A stretch of 64,000 bases of DNA from Leptotrichia sp. oral taxon 879 str. F0557 (GCF_000469385.1 NZ_KI271304.1:94898-158897); one strand, 5' to 3'; positions 54,801 to 63,992 are shown, numbered from the stretch's first letter. Made by a program: numbers and translations. The notes: a model not told the origin generated them from the sequence alone.

Positions 54801-57800
54801 TTAGCTACTGTAATAACACCTGATGCCTTATTATAAAGTTCTCCAAATTTCGCATAAATTCCTGTAGACCTCGTACCACTTAAGTTAATTTCGCCTTCAT
54901 TTTCCAATGTAACTTTATTTCGTAAGTATAGATCTTTATTATTTTCCTGAGCCATTGCAACCTGATTATCATTTGTTCCTGCCATAACTTTAGCAGTTTT
55001 ATTTTTTATTGATGAATTTGAAATTTCCAAATGATTATATGCATCAGAAGTATCGTCCAAATCTACATTCTGATTAATTGTTAATTTGCTTAAATAAAGC
55101 ATAAACGTTTTATAATCAGTCCCAGTTATGTTAGCTCCAGTAGCACTTGAAATTGTGTCTCCTGTTGTATCAGACAAGTTCATCCCAACATTTTGTGCTA
55201 TAAACAGCCTTGAACCTGTATTCATTGTCAAATTTAAATTCCCTAAAGTTGAAGTATTACCATCTCCAAAATTATTTTTTGCCCAGTTTTCAATTTCTGA
55301 GGTACCAAATGTAGTTCCATTTCCTACATAATAAAATGCGTTACCTCTTTCCACAGGAGTCGTTCCTCCTTCAATAGTTGCGTTCATAGTTCCACCCAAT
55401 GAAATTTTACCGGTTCCATTTTCTCCAAGATAAAATAATAATGATTTTTTCCCTGTACGCGCTGTTCCTGTTCCTTTTAATGTCAAAGTTGAATTTTTAT
55501 CAGCATCATAATTTACCGCTCCATCATCTGCATTTACAGTATGATCCTTGACTTCCAGCTTAGCATTCTCTCCAGCATACAGCCCTATTGATTCTGCCCC
55601 TTTAACACTTACATTCACATCAACATTATTTTTTCCATCACTTACAAGTTTTGAATTTTTACCAACAACAATTCCATAAGATCCTTTTTTTACAGTTACA
55701 GATTTTCCTGATGAACTGTCAGTATAAGTATAAATTCCAGCAGATTGCAATCCGTTATTTACGGTTATTGTTCCATTAGCTTTTACTGTCACATCAGCAG
55801 TATTTGATTTGTTATCTCCTATTATTAATCCAGAAACTCCATCTCCTACAGCTGTAATATTTCCACCATAATTTAATGTACCATTCGATATTAACGCTCC
55901 TGTCGAATCATTTCCCTTTACTTTGATAACACTTGTTTTAGAAAATGTTCCAGTTGGATTATTAGTACCTTTTGTCATATAAACACCAATATTAGTCGAA
56001 ACTCCTGTTCCTTCTAAATCAATTTCACCTTCATTTTCAAGGTTTCCACCACGAGTTGCCATTCCAACTCCATTAATAATTGTCAGATTTGTCTTTGTTG
56101 CAATCTTTTTACCATTATTATTCTTAACATCAGCATTTGTTCCAACAATTCCCATCGAAGAATCTCCATCTAAATAAATATTACCGTCATTTATTGCTTT
56201 AGGTGTTCCAGGAGCATCTGTCGTGACTGTTCCTTTATCCACTCTCATAGCAATATTTTGTCTTCCTGCTACACTACTAACATTAATTGTCCCCTTTGAT
56301 GCATTTGTTATGTCGTCTGCTGCATTTACAATTAGAACCATTCCAGTATTTCCTTTACCACCAGAAACATTAATTGTTCCGCTATTTGTAACTTTTCCAT
56401 TATATCCTCTTATAGAAAATGCTGCTTTTCCTTCAGTGATTCCATTTTCTATAACTGCCATTCCTGATGACAATGAATTTAAAACTGTTGTAACTCCAGC
56501 TGAAGTGTGTGTGCCTGCATCTCCTGATATTTCAATAGTACCACTATTGTTCATTGTACTATTATTTGCAACTCGTGATGACCATTTCATGGCATAACTT
56601 TCAATACCACCCATAAACATTCCTTTTGTTCCTGAGCCAGTATTTGACATTGTGACTCTGCTTGGAGAAGAGAGTGCAAATACTTGCATTCCAATTGATT
56701 TTTCACCAAAAAATCTTATTATTCCATTATTTGTCAAAAAATAATTCGAATTAGGATATTCGTCTCTATTTTCATAAGTCAGTATTAATCCTACTTTATG
56801 TCCCACATATCCGTTTTTATTTTTTATCTCAATCGACGCAGGACGGTTTGCAAACATTCCAGGAATTAATGATCTTTCTGTATTTAATGGAATCAAAGAT
56901 TGCAATTCGCTATCGCTTGGTTCCAAAGCATCTGTTATTACTCCACCGTTACCATTCGTTATCTTACGTTCCTTTTGATCAAAATTTCGAGTTTGTTTCA
57001 AATAAGTATCCGTCTGAGCTTCAAATCCCACAACTAAGGGTCCTATTAAATTTATAGTACTATTATTCTCCAAATCAACATCAATAACATTATCTACTGT
57101 AGCAGCTCTTGAACCACCAACCAAGAAGTCTTGACCATTATAATTTCTTCCCGCATTGATCTCGTCCTGTCTTTGACTGGTATTAAGTGGGTTTTTAGAA
57201 GTTACAGTTAAATTATTATTTAATTGAACAGTAGAACCATTAGTATCATTTGATATAACATCAAAATGAATGAAAAAAAGCGCACTTTTTCCACCAGCTT
57301 GAGAAGCCCATCCATACCTTAAAGAGGGATTATTTGTTGTAATATCATTTATACTGGTATTTGCTTGAGTATATGTTCTAGGTGTTCCAATTGCAGGATT
57401 ATTATAAAATGAACCGTTTATTCCGGGCAGTGTAATGTATCCCATAGGATTTTGATAAGAACCTAATTGTATGTTAAAAGTTGGAGGTGCTGGTAGATCT
57501 GGTAGTACTGGTAACTTTATTACTGGTTTTGGTGGCGTAAATCTGATAGGTTCTGGTAATATAGGTATGATTGCTGTTTTATCAGCTATTGAAAGTGGAG
57601 ATTTATTAACTCTTCTTGGCCTGATTCCGGCACTTATTTCAAAACTTACTAATGGTTCGGTAGCTGAATATACACTTATAAGTCCGTAACCATTTGCTAA
57701 TCCTGTAGCAGAAGCTAATCTTCTTGTCCTTTCAAGCAGCTCATAATTATCACTATTTGGAGATATTGTTCTTTCATAAAGATTCAGACTTCTTTCAAAT

Positions 57801-58210
57801 ATTCCTTCGTACGGATATTTTTCATTCTTGTCTCCAATCCCTTTATAAGCTTCGTGCCAATCGTTATAATATCCACCATTAGCAAATTGCCAATTAATCC
57901 AAGGTGATTTTACAACATGGTCTCCCTGCTCCATTAATTGAATTAATTCTAAATTTGAGCTATTTAACAATCGCTTGTTTTCTTTTTTTGATTTTTTCAC
58001 ATTTTCCTGCATTTTATTTATAGATTTTAAAAATTCATATCTATAATTTTCAACAGAAGGTTCCTTTGTTTCTGCTGTTAAAAAATTATTTGACATTACT
58101 GTTCCACACAATAAAAATGTGAGTAATGCCGAATCTGTATACTTAAAGTTCTTGCATTTCTTTGCAAAACTTTTTAAGTTTTTTCTCAATTGCTTTAATT
58201 CATTTGACAT
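51890..58210 (-). CDS. Very large autotransporter (type V secretion)
   Basis: A protein of about 2,106 residues. The N terminus is a long, basic extended signal peptide (KQLRKNLKSFAKKCKNFKY, then DSALLTFLLCGTVMS, cut near FLTAETK). A fusobacterial autotransporter N-terminal region follows: a coiled-coil-like KSINKMQENVKKSKKENKR and a P-rich segment near 215-250. From about 280 to 1780 comes a beta-helix passenger with scores of degenerate repeats containing N-x-G-x-I/NTG-x-I (NNGIIRFFG, NSGTINVSGG, NTGIINVG). The last 280 or so residues are the beta-barrel (YNSNAYGVAYVHE onward), ending in the aromatic GIGFRAIY required for outer-membrane assembly. TTG at 58219 is in frame, but AAAGG supports the ATG at 58210. 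It is probably an adhesin or surface-structuring protein; the target is unknown. Confidence 0.92.
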   Translation of the reverse strand: MSNELKQLRKNLKSFAKKCKNFKYTDSALLTFLLCGTVMSNNFLTAETKEPSVENYRYEFLKSINKMQENVKKSKKENKRLLNSSNLELIQLMEQGDHVVKSPWINWQFANGGYYNDWHEAYKGIGDKNEKYPYEGIFERSLNLYERTISPNSDNYELLERTRRLASATGLANGYGLISVYSATEPLVSFEISAGIRPRRVNKSPLSIADKTAIIPILPEPIRFTPPKPVIKLPVLPDLPAPPTFNIQLGSYQNPMGYITLPGINGSFYNNPAIGTPRTYTQANTSINDITTNNPSLRYGWASQAGGKSALFFIHFDVISNDTNGSTVQLNNNLTVTSKNPLNTSQRQDEINAGRNYNGQDFLVGGSRAATVDNVIDVDLENNSTINLIGPLVVGFEAQTDTYLKQTRNFDQKERKITNGNGGVITDALEPSDSELQSLIPLNTERSLIPGMFANRPASIEIKNKNGYVGHKVGLILTYENRDEYPNSNYFLTNNGIIRFFGEKSIGMQVFALSSPSRVTMSNTGSGTKGMFMGGIESYAMKWSSRVANNSTMNNSGTIEISGDAGTHTSAGVTTVLNSLSSGMAVIENGITEGKAAFSIRGYNGKVTNSGTINVSGGKGNTGMVLIVNAADDITNASKGTINVSSVAGRQNIAMRVDKGTVTTDAPGTPKAINDGNIYLDGDSSMGIVGTNADVKNNNGKKIATKTNLTIINGVGMATRGGNLENEGEIDLEGTGVSTNIGVYMTKGTNNPTGTFSKTSVIKVKGNDSTGALISNGTLNYGGNITAVGDGVSGLIIGDNKSNTADVTVKANGTITVNNGLQSAGIYTYTDSSSGKSVTVKKGSYGIVVGKNSKLVSDGKNNVDVNVSVKGAESIGLYAGENAKLEVKDHTVNADDGAVNYDADKNSTLTLKGTGTARTGKKSLLFYLGENGTGKISLGGTMNATIEGGTTPVERGNAFYYVGNGTTFGTSEIENWAKNNFGDGNTSTLGNLNLTMNTGSRLFIAQNVGMNLSDTTGDTISSATGANITGTDYKTFMLYLSKLTINQNVDLDDTSDAYNHLEISNSSIKNKTAKVMAGTNDNQVAMAQENNKDLYLRNKVTLENEGEINLSGTRSTGIYAKFGELYNKASGVITVANKSTAMYGVGDSLLENIGKISIGTNSIGMYSEGSTTQAMKNSGIIQLFQTDSVAMSYKPDSSLAAGTIVENVGKIELTGDRNTGIYASGTSAYKARNSGIITLSDSAVINNPNVGLYTNNKAATLENTGVLNIGKNSIGIYGYEAKNSGKLNVGNAGIGIYSQNGDISLTNGKITTGTDEAVGVYTVGTSQNITNMATSFEIGDNSFGFVNVGTGNKITSNIANVGLENKNVYVYSNDTAGLILNNTNITSTGEENYGIYSAGTVINNGNINLSSGKGSVAIYSIRGGTATNTGIINVGASDVVNKLYSVGMGAGYGTTDTGNVVNRGTINVNGKSGIGLYASGSGSTATNTAIINLNENNTTGIYVTDGAAAVNSGTITTGPGTYRNVVGVYLGEGSTLNNTGTININARNGKGVYLKGGTVINYGNITVNGETDINRTVVPFTTPDTGKELGGLIVTAPSGVLSATITVNGVPQIPVVINTEARNPISVSASSIGMYVNTSGISFTNVINGLENLTSEADLIIGTEAAEITNSKYILINDPRILDTYRNAMENNPNIKWTVYSSSLTWMATPTLELGTNRITSLYLAKVPYTAWAGRESTPVKSTDTYNFADGLEQRYGVNALGSREREIFTKLNSIGNNEEILLYQAFDEMMGHQYGNLQQRINSTGNTLNKEFEHLQKDWRNPSKQNSKIKIFGMRNEYNSDTAGIINYTSNAYGVAYVHENETLKLGNSVGWYAGAVTNKFKFKDIGHSKEKQTMVKAGIFKTISPSSDYNGVLKWRISGDIFTGINEMNRKYLVVDDVFEASSNYNSYGMAIKNELEYDIRMSEKIHLRPYGSIKMEYGRFNSIKERSGQMKLEVKGNDYISVKPEIGAEFKYIQPLAVRTNLSIGLTASYENELGKTKNNKGRVRGTQADWFGIRGEKEDRDGNGKFDLKVGIDNTKFGITLNAGYDIKGKNTRGGIGFRAIY

Positions 58211-58250
58211 TTGTTTCAAACCTTTCTTGATATATTATAAATTATTCAAA

Positions 58251-58270
58251 CATAGTAAGAATTTACTATG
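58251..58270 (-). promoter_or_regulatory. Palindrome upstream of the autotransporter gene
   Basis: CATAGTAA-GAAT-TTACTATG, an inverted repeat with 8-bp arms, 40-60 nt upstream of the start and just upstream of a TATAAT-like box (minus-strand TTTATAATATAT). It is a candidate operator for phase or environmental control of the autotransporter. No good -35 is seen. Confidence 0.45.
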
Positions 58271-58825
58271 AACTATAATATTTAATTTCCCTTTAAAATA
58301 ACTGTTAAATAATGATTTCCATTAATGTTATCATAATCAAATTCATAATAACATCATATCTTAAAAAAATCAAGTATTTTTAAGAAAAAACATCAATTTA
58401 TTAATCTATTATTAATAATAAACGCCATTTTTTTATTATTTACCAAAAACTTTATCTTTTCACTTAATATTTCCTAATAATTTTTCTATGTTATTAATTA
58501 AAAAATTAATTTTTATTAATAATTTATATTTGTCTATTTGTATATTTTATGCTAATCCCTATTAAAATAACGAATTTATTACAAACTTTTCTAAATTAAA
58601 GAAAATGTTTTGAAATAAGACAAATAAAAAATAATCTATCTATAGTTGTAAAATTTATAGAAATGAGCAATTCTGCGAGAAAAATATAATAAAAATAGTA
58701 AAAGCTGTTATTAAATAAAATATCTGATACTAAATCCCATTAGAAAAAATAAAAACTATATTTCAAAATTTATTAATTTAAATGGAGATATAGTATTATT
58801 AAAAAGAATTATTACACTAAAAAGT
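58271..58825. other. Long A/T-rich non-coding stretch upstream of the autotransporter
   Basis: About 555 bp with no coding frame on either strand, beyond short chance frames. Apart from the palindrome at its edge I see no clear repeat, tRNA or riboswitch-like structure. Confidence 0.5.
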
Positions 58826-58876
58826 CAAAAAAAAATCAAACTACAAAAGAATTTTAAATTAGTAGTTTGATTTTGA
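58826..58876 (-). terminator. Terminator of the carboxynorspermidine dehydrogenase gene
   Basis: AATCAAACTAC (58834-58844) and GTAGTTTGATT (58862-58872) form a perfect 11-bp stem with nine T after it on the minus strand. Confidence 0.85.
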
Positions 58877-58909
58877 AAAAATTATTTTACTGTAAATATA
58901 TTTTCTTTA

Positions 58910-60124
58910 TTAGTCAACTAACGTTGGATTAAAGTCTTCAACCCAAGGTAGTCCAAATTTATTTAATGCTTCCATAAATGGATCTGGATCCATTTCTTCT
59001 ACGTTAAATACTCCTGGCTTTTTCCATTCACCAGTAAGTACCATTGCAGCTCCTATCATTGCAGGTACTCCTGTTGTGTAAGAAATAGCTTGTGAACTAA
59101 CTTCTTTGTAACATTCCTCATGATCGCAAACATTGTATACGTAATAAGTTTTTTCTACACCATCTTTTTTACCTCTAAAAATATTTCCGATGTTTGTCTT
59201 ACCTTTTGTTCTAGGCCCAAGCGAAGCCGGATCAGGCAACACAGCTGTCAAAAATTGTAACGGAACAATTTTCTTTCCTTCAAATTCTATTGGCTCAATT
59301 GAAGTCATCCCAACATTTTCAAGCACTTTTAAGTGAGTCAGGTAACTTTGTCCAAAAGTCATAAAGAATCTAATTCTTTTAATACCTTTAATATTAACTG
59401 CAAGCGATTCTAATTCTTCATGGTGCAGTAAGTACATATCCTTTTCACCAATTTGTGGGAAATTGTACACTCTTTTAATTTCCATCGGTTCTGTTTCTAC
59501 CCATTTTCCATCTTCCCAGTAACTTCCATTAGCTGTAACTTCTCTAATATTAATTTCTGGATTAAAGTTTGTTGCAAAAGGGTAACCGTGATCTCCTGCA
59601 TTTGCATCAAGAATGTCAATGTAATTTATTTCATCAAAATAATGCTTTTGTGCATATGCCGAAAATACTCCAGTAACACCTGGATCAAATCCACTTCCTA
59701 AAATAGCAGTAATCCCAGCCTTTTCAAATTTTTCCTTATACGCCCATTGCCATTTATACTCAAATTTGGCTGTGTCCAAAGGCTCATAATTTGCTGTATC
59801 CAAATAATCAGTCTTAGTTTCAAGACAAGCATCCATAATTGTCAAATCTTGATATGGTAAAGCCACATTTATCACAATATCAGGCTTATATTCATTAATC
59901 AATGCCACTAACTCAGACACATTATTTGCATCCACCTTTGCAGTCTGAATCTCAATTCTTCCAGCATATTTACTTTTTTCAATTCTTTCCTTGATTTCAT
60001 CGCATTTTGCCTTTGTACGGCTAGCTATCATAATTGAACTAAATACTTCTGAATTTTGTGCACATTTGTGACACACTACATTTGACACTCCTCCAGCTCC
60101 GATTACTAATGCTTTTTTTTCCAT
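58910..60124 (-). CDS. Carboxynorspermidine/carboxyspermidine dehydrogenase (saccharopine dehydrogenase family)
   Basis: A 404-residue NADPH enzyme that condenses a diamine with aspartate semialdehyde to make carboxyspermidine or carboxynorspermidine, the substrate of NspC. The Rossmann motif ALVIGAGGVSNVVCHKCAQ opens the protein. GSGFDPGVTGVFSAYAQKHYFDEI, DANAGDHGYPFATNFNPEINIREV and ISYTTGVPAMIGAAMVLTGEW are typical of the CANSDH branch (rather than lysine pathway saccharopine enzymes). The frame opens at TTG 60142; AGGAGG is 9 nt before the ATG at 60124. It is a single gene with its own terminator. The decarboxylase is at 32714. Confidence 0.92.
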   Translation of the reverse strand: MEKKALVIGAGGVSNVVCHKCAQNSEVFSSIMIASRTKAKCDEIKERIEKSKYAGRIEIQTAKVDANNVSELVALINEYKPDIVINVALPYQDLTIMDACLETKTDYLDTANYEPLDTAKFEYKWQWAYKEKFEKAGITAILGSGFDPGVTGVFSAYAQKHYFDEINYIDILDANAGDHGYPFATNFNPEINIREVTANGSYWEDGKWVETEPMEIKRVYNFPQIGEKDMYLLHHEELESLAVNIKGIKRIRFFMTFGQSYLTHLKVLENVGMTSIEPIEFEGKKIVPLQFLTAVLPDPASLGPRTKGKTNIGNIFRGKKDGVEKTYYVYNVCDHEECYKEVSSQAISYTTGVPAMIGAAMVLTGEWKKPGVFNVEEMDPDPFMEALNKFGLPWVEDFNPTLVD

Positions 60125-60315
60125 TAATTTTCGCCTCCTCAAATTTATTTTATTTTTTTATTTATTAATTCTGAATTTTTTCTCAACATTATTATACTGT
60201 AAAATTTTTATTCTGTAAATTACTTTTTTAAAAATCTTGTAAAATCATTTGACTTAGGCTATTTTTATTTGCTATAATAAATTAAAAGATAATAAATTTT
60301 AGGAGGAATGTAAAA

Positions 60316-61356
60316 ATGAAAATTGTAGTCTTCGATGCAAAACCTTATGATATTGAATTTTTCGACAAATGGAACGAAAAATTTGGAGCAGATATTACAT
60401 ATTTTGAAGAAAAATTAAGCTTAAAAAATGTGATGCTTACGAAATACCAAGATGTTGTCTGTACTTTCGTAAATGATGACTTAAATGCAAAAGTATTAAA
60501 TATACTTGCAAAAAATGGTGTAAGAGTTATTGCCGCAAGATGTGCTGGTTATAACAATATTGACTTAAAGGCTGCCCGTGAAAACAGAATTACTGTTTTA
60601 AGAGTACCTGCCTACTCACCATTTGCTGTGGCTGAACATGCTTTAGCATTACTTATGACTGTAAATAGAAAAACACATAAAGCATATAATAGAACTCGTG
60701 AAGGAAACTTCAGTCTTGCTGGATTAACTGGTATTGACTTGCATGGTAAAACTGCTGGAATTATCGGTACTGGAAAAATTGCAAGAATTTTTATAAAAAT
60801 ATTAAATGGACTTGGAATGAACGTAATTGCATACGATTTATATCCAAATGAACAAGCTGCAAAAGAAGAAAACTTTACTTACGCAACTTTGGATGAAGTA
60901 CTTGAAAAAGCCGATGTTCTTTCACTTCATTGCCCATTAACACCGCAAACTAGACATATTATCAATGCCGAAAGCCTTGCAAAAGTTAAAAAAGGGGTTA
61001 TTATTATAAACTCTGCACGTGGTGGATTAATTGAGACAGAAGCCTTGCTTGACGCTGTAAAATCTAAACAAGTTGGTGGAGTTGGACTTGACGTTTATGA
61101 AAATGAATCAAGCTACTTCTTTGACGACAAATCTAGCCAAGTATTAGAAGATGATGTTTTAGCAAGATTACTATCATTCAACAATGTAGTATTGACATCT
61201 CACCAAGCATTCTTAACAAATGAAGCATTAGATAACATTGCCGAAGCTACATTTAACAACATTTTATCTTATGTAAAAGAAGAAACTTTACAAAATGAAG
61301 TTTGGTACGATGAAGAAAATGATAAAATCGTTGAAGGTGTCAGAGTTCAAAAATAA
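60316..61356 (+). CDS. ldhA: D-lactate dehydrogenase (2-hydroxyacid dehydrogenase)
   Basis: A 346-residue NAD-dependent enzyme reducing pyruvate to D-lactate, the fermentation end-product path of this type of organism. AARCAGYNNIDL contains the substrate arginine; GKTAGIIGTGKIARIFIKIL is the NAD fold. The catalytic Arg and Glu are in NSARGGLIETEAL and YENESSYFF, and the active histidine is in LTSHQAFLT. AGGAGG is 9 nt before the ATG. It is divergent from the polyamine dehydrogenase, with 191 bp between starts. A terminator follows. Confidence 0.93.
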   Translation: MKIVVFDAKPYDIEFFDKWNEKFGADITYFEEKLSLKNVMLTKYQDVVCTFVNDDLNAKVLNILAKNGVRVIAARCAGYNNIDLKAARENRITVLRVPAYSPFAVAEHALALLMTVNRKTHKAYNRTREGNFSLAGLTGIDLHGKTAGIIGTGKIARIFIKILNGLGMNVIAYDLYPNEQAAKEENFTYATLDEVLEKADVLSLHCPLTPQTRHIINAESLAKVKKGVIIINSARGGLIETEALLDAVKSKQVGGVGLDVYENESSYFFDDKSSQVLEDDVLARLLSFNNVVLTSHQAFLTNEALDNIAEATFNNILSYVKEETLQNEVWYDEENDKIVEGVRVQK

Positions 61357-61403
61357 TTATTATTTAAAATTTTGATATAAAGTTTTACTATCAGAAAACT
61401 TTA

Positions 61404-61436
61404 CGAGAGGCTGTTTTAAAAAGCAGCTTCTTTTAA
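61404..61436 (+). terminator. Terminator of ldhA
   Basis: GAGGCTG (61407-61413) and CAGCTTC (61424-61430) pair with one G-T, followed by TTTTAATATTTT. Confidence 0.75.
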
Positions 61437-61439
61437 TAT

Positions 61440-61680
61440 TTTCCTAAAAATACTTAAAGTCTCAATTCAAAAGATTTTTTGTATTATATACTCAAACCTA
61501 TTTTAAATTAAACTGCTAAAATTATATAAATTAATGGTTTGAGTAAAATAGTCATCGCTTTTGAGTTTAGTTTTAAATAAGTTTTACTATAAATTTATTT
61601 AATTAACAATTATTTTTTTTCTTGAAAAAAATTTTACTTGTAGTTAAAGATAAAAATTTGAATGTATAAAGAAAGGTTTA
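61440..61680. other. Intergenic region upstream of prfB with a long-loop inverted repeat
   Basis: ACTCAAACC (61490-61498) and GGTTTGAGT (61536-61544) are perfect 9-bp inverted arms 37 nt apart, without a T-run. Nothing else recognisable lies here; no convincing -35/-10 pair for prfB was found. Confidence 0.4.
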
Positions 61681-61685
61681 AAAAT

Positions 61686-62781
61686 ATGGATTTATTTGAA
61701 ATAAAAAAACAAAATGAAATAAATGAAATTAACATTGAAGAAATTAGGAGGCATCTTTGACATTGAAAATTTAAAAAATGAAATTGATGGCTTGGAAAAA
61801 AAGACATTTGAAGCAGATTTCTGGAACAGTGAGAACAGTCAGGAAATATTAAAGACTATTAGTGCAAAGAAAAAGTTGCTTGAAGAATACGAGAAATTAA
61901 ATGGACTTTTTGAAGATGTTTCCACTATTATTGAGTTTATTGAGATGGGGGACAATTCGTTTGAAAATGAGCTTGAACAGAAGGCACAAGATTTGACAAA
62001 TGAAATTGATAATTTTAAGACAAAATTACTTCTAGATGAGGAATACGACATGAATAATGCGATTCTTACAATAAATTCAGGGGCTGGTGGAACTGAAGCT
62101 TGTGACTGGGCTGAAATGCTTTACAGAATGTACGACAGATGGGCAAACCGGCATGATTTTAAAGTTGAAATCCTTGACAGCCTAGCTGGAGAAGAAGCTG
62201 GAATAAAAAGTGTAACATTAAATATAAAAGGGAATTATGCTTATGGATATTTAAAAGGAGAAAAAGGGGTACACAGACTTGTCAGAATTTCTCCATTTGA
62301 CTCTAATGCTAGGAGACATACTTCATTTGCTGCAGTTAATGTTACTCCAGAAATAGAAGATGACGTTGAAATTGATATTCGTACAGAGGACTTGAAAATT
62401 GACACTTACAGGGCAAGTGGCGCAGGCGGACAGCACGTAAACACAACAGACTCAGCCGTTAGAATCACTCATATTCCTACAAACACAGTAGTTACATGCC
62501 AAAATGAACGTTCACAGCTAAAAAACCGTGAAACTGCAATGAAAATATTAAAATCAAAATTATTCGAGCTGGAACTAGAAAAGCGTGAGAAGGAAATGGC
62601 AGAATTAAAGGGAACAGAATCAAAAATCGAATGGGGAAGTCAAATCCGTTCGTATGTCTTCCAGCCTTATAAAATGGTAAAAGATCACAGAACAAAGGCA
62701 GAAGAAGGAAATGTGGAAAAAGTTATGGATGGAGACATTGACTTATTTATAAACGAATATTTAAAATATGCTAAATCCTAA
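61686..62781 (+). CDS. prfB: Peptide chain release factor 2, made by +1 programmed frameshift
   Basis: A 364-residue factor that reads UGA and UAA stops. It is encoded in two frames: ATG 61686 to CTT 61757 (24 codons, MDLFEIKKQN...), then an in-frame TGA, then the +1 frame from 61759 to 62781. The joined product has the normal length of RF2. The stop-recognition tripeptide region reads RISPFDSNARRHTSF (SPF of RF2, not PxT of RF1). The peptidyl-hydrolysis loop is ASGAGGQHVNTTDSAVR with the GGQ. GAAAGG is 9 nt before the ATG. A start inside the second frame (61723) would lose the N terminus and lacks a ribosome site. RF2 controls its own synthesis through the shift. Confidence 0.96.
61746..61761 (+). 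promoter_or_regulatory. prfB +1 frameshift site
   Basis: AGGAGG (61746-61751), three nt, CTT (61755-61757), TGA (61758-61760), C. The ribosome-site-like AGGAGG is 3 nt before CTT, the same spacing as in E. coli prfB, and CTTTGAC allows peptidyl-tRNA-Leu to slip by one base. Confidence 0.95.
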
Positions 62782-62845
62782 TAACATGTTTAAAATTTAA
62801 AATAATTTTACTTATACTAACTAAAAAAATTGAAAGGATTAGATT

Positions 62846-63409
62846 ATGAAAAAAACTAGATGTCCATGGGCAAAATCTGAAAATGACATTGTCTATCATG
62901 ATACTGAATGGGGAGTACCTTCCCACGATGATAATTATCTTTTTGAAATGCTAATATTGGAAGGCTTTCAGGCAGGACTTAGCTGGAATCTTATTTTGAA
63001 TAAAAGAGAAAATTTTAGAAAGGCTTTTGATAATTTTGATTATAAAAAAATTGCAAAATATGATGAAACTAAGTTGGCTGAACTGGCTCAAAATGATGGA
63101 ATTGTGAGAAATAAATTAAAAATAGCCGCTTCTGTTAAAAACGCCCTTGCATTTATGGAAGTACAAAAGGAATTTGGCTCATTTGACAAGTACATTTGGA
63201 ATTTTACAGATAACAAGCAAATTATTAATAACTGGAAAGAGATATCAGAAGCACCTGCTACTACAGAATTATCTGATAAAATCAGCAAAGATTTGAAAAA
63301 ACGTGGCTTTAAATTTGTTGGCTCTACAATCGTTTATTCTTTCTTACAGGCAATCGGAATAGTTGATGATCATTTAATTAGTTGTCCTTATAAAAAGTCA
63401 GCTAAATAA
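62846..63409 (+). CDS. tag: DNA-3-methyladenine glycosylase I
   Basis: A 187-residue base-excision enzyme removing 3-methyladenine. The zinc ligands expected of the family are present: Cys in TRCPWAKS, His in VYHDTEWGVP, and the C-terminal His and Cys in DDHLISCPYK. The core LFEMLILEGFQAGLSWNLILNKRENFRKAF holds the catalytic glutamate and the base-stacking tryptophan, and GFKFVGSTIVYSFLQAIG is the DNA-binding part. AAAGG precedes the ATG. It lies 64 bp after prfB and is convergent with the next gene. Confidence 0.94.
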   Translation: MKKTRCPWAKSENDIVYHDTEWGVPSHDDNYLFEMLILEGFQAGLSWNLILNKRENFRKAFDNFDYKKIAKYDETKLAELAQNDGIVRNKLKIAASVKNALAFMEVQKEFGSFDKYIWNFTDNKQIINNWKEISEAPATTELSDKISKDLKKRGFKFVGSTIVYSFLQAIGIVDDHLISCPYKKSAK

Positions 63410-63444
63410 TTATTTATAAAATTTTGTAAAATAAATTTTATATT

Positions 63445-63951
63445 TTATTTGACTTCAGAGATCCTTTTTATTTCGTTATTTACGAGTATATAAGGATCTA
63501 TATATCTTTTTTTTACTTTTATTTTTTCTTTCAACAATAAAAATTCATCAAATTTTTTCTTATTTATTATATCTTCCAATTCTTTCTTTTTGGACGAAGA
63601 ATTTATTTTTTTTATTATATATTCATCTGTAAAATTAAAATCCTGAAGCTGAATAATTTCTTCATTCAAAGCTGAAGTCAGTAAATTGCATAACATCGTG
63701 TTTATATACATATTTAACGGATCTTGAAAATACTCTACTACTTCCTGAAAATATAATTTCTGAAACCATTTTCCAATTTCTAAAGAATTAAAGCATAATT
63801 TATTTTGATATACCGCTAGATTATTAACTATTTCTCTTACGTCTTTATGTGAAATTCTTTTCTGCCTAAACAAATCCCTTAAAGTATAGTCTATTCTATC
63901 AAATGACAATTTAGGCAATTCATCATCTAAAAAACTATAATTTTTTGACAT
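63445..63951 (-). CDS. Unknown soluble protein, 168 residues
   Basis: I do not recognise this gene with confidence. It is largely helical, cytoplasmic and without membrane segments or a signal peptide. The end, KKRYIDPYILVNNEIKRISE, vaguely resembles the last strand region of HD-domain hydrolases, but the HD motif itself is absent, so it could be a stand-alone or accessory domain. No strong ribosome site precedes the ATG at 63951, while a promoter lies immediately upstream, so the mRNA may be nearly leaderless. Confidence 0.55.
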   Translation of the reverse strand: MSKNYSFLDDELPKLSFDRIDYTLRDLFRQKRISHKDVREIVNNLAVYQNKLCFNSLEIGKWFQKLYFQEVVEYFQDPLNMYINTMLCNLLTSALNEEIIQLQDFNFTDEYIIKKINSSSKKKELEDIINKKKFDEFLLLKEKIKVKKRYIDPYILVNNEIKRISEVK

Positions 63952-63963
63952 TATTCTTTTTAT

Positions 63964-63992
63964 ATTATAGATTGTATAATATATTGCGACAA
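63964..63992 (-). promoter_or_regulatory. Promoter of the gene at 63951
   Basis: On the minus strand TTGTCG (63987-63992), 17-nt spacer, TATAAT (63964-63969). The -10 ends 12 nt before the ATG, leaving about 5-6 nt of leader. Confidence 0.6.

Noticed and set aside
52000..57700. Several plus-strand open frames of 60-125 codons opposite the autotransporter
   Set aside because: They are antisense shadows of a repeat-rich gene; no ribosome sites, no recognisable protein features.
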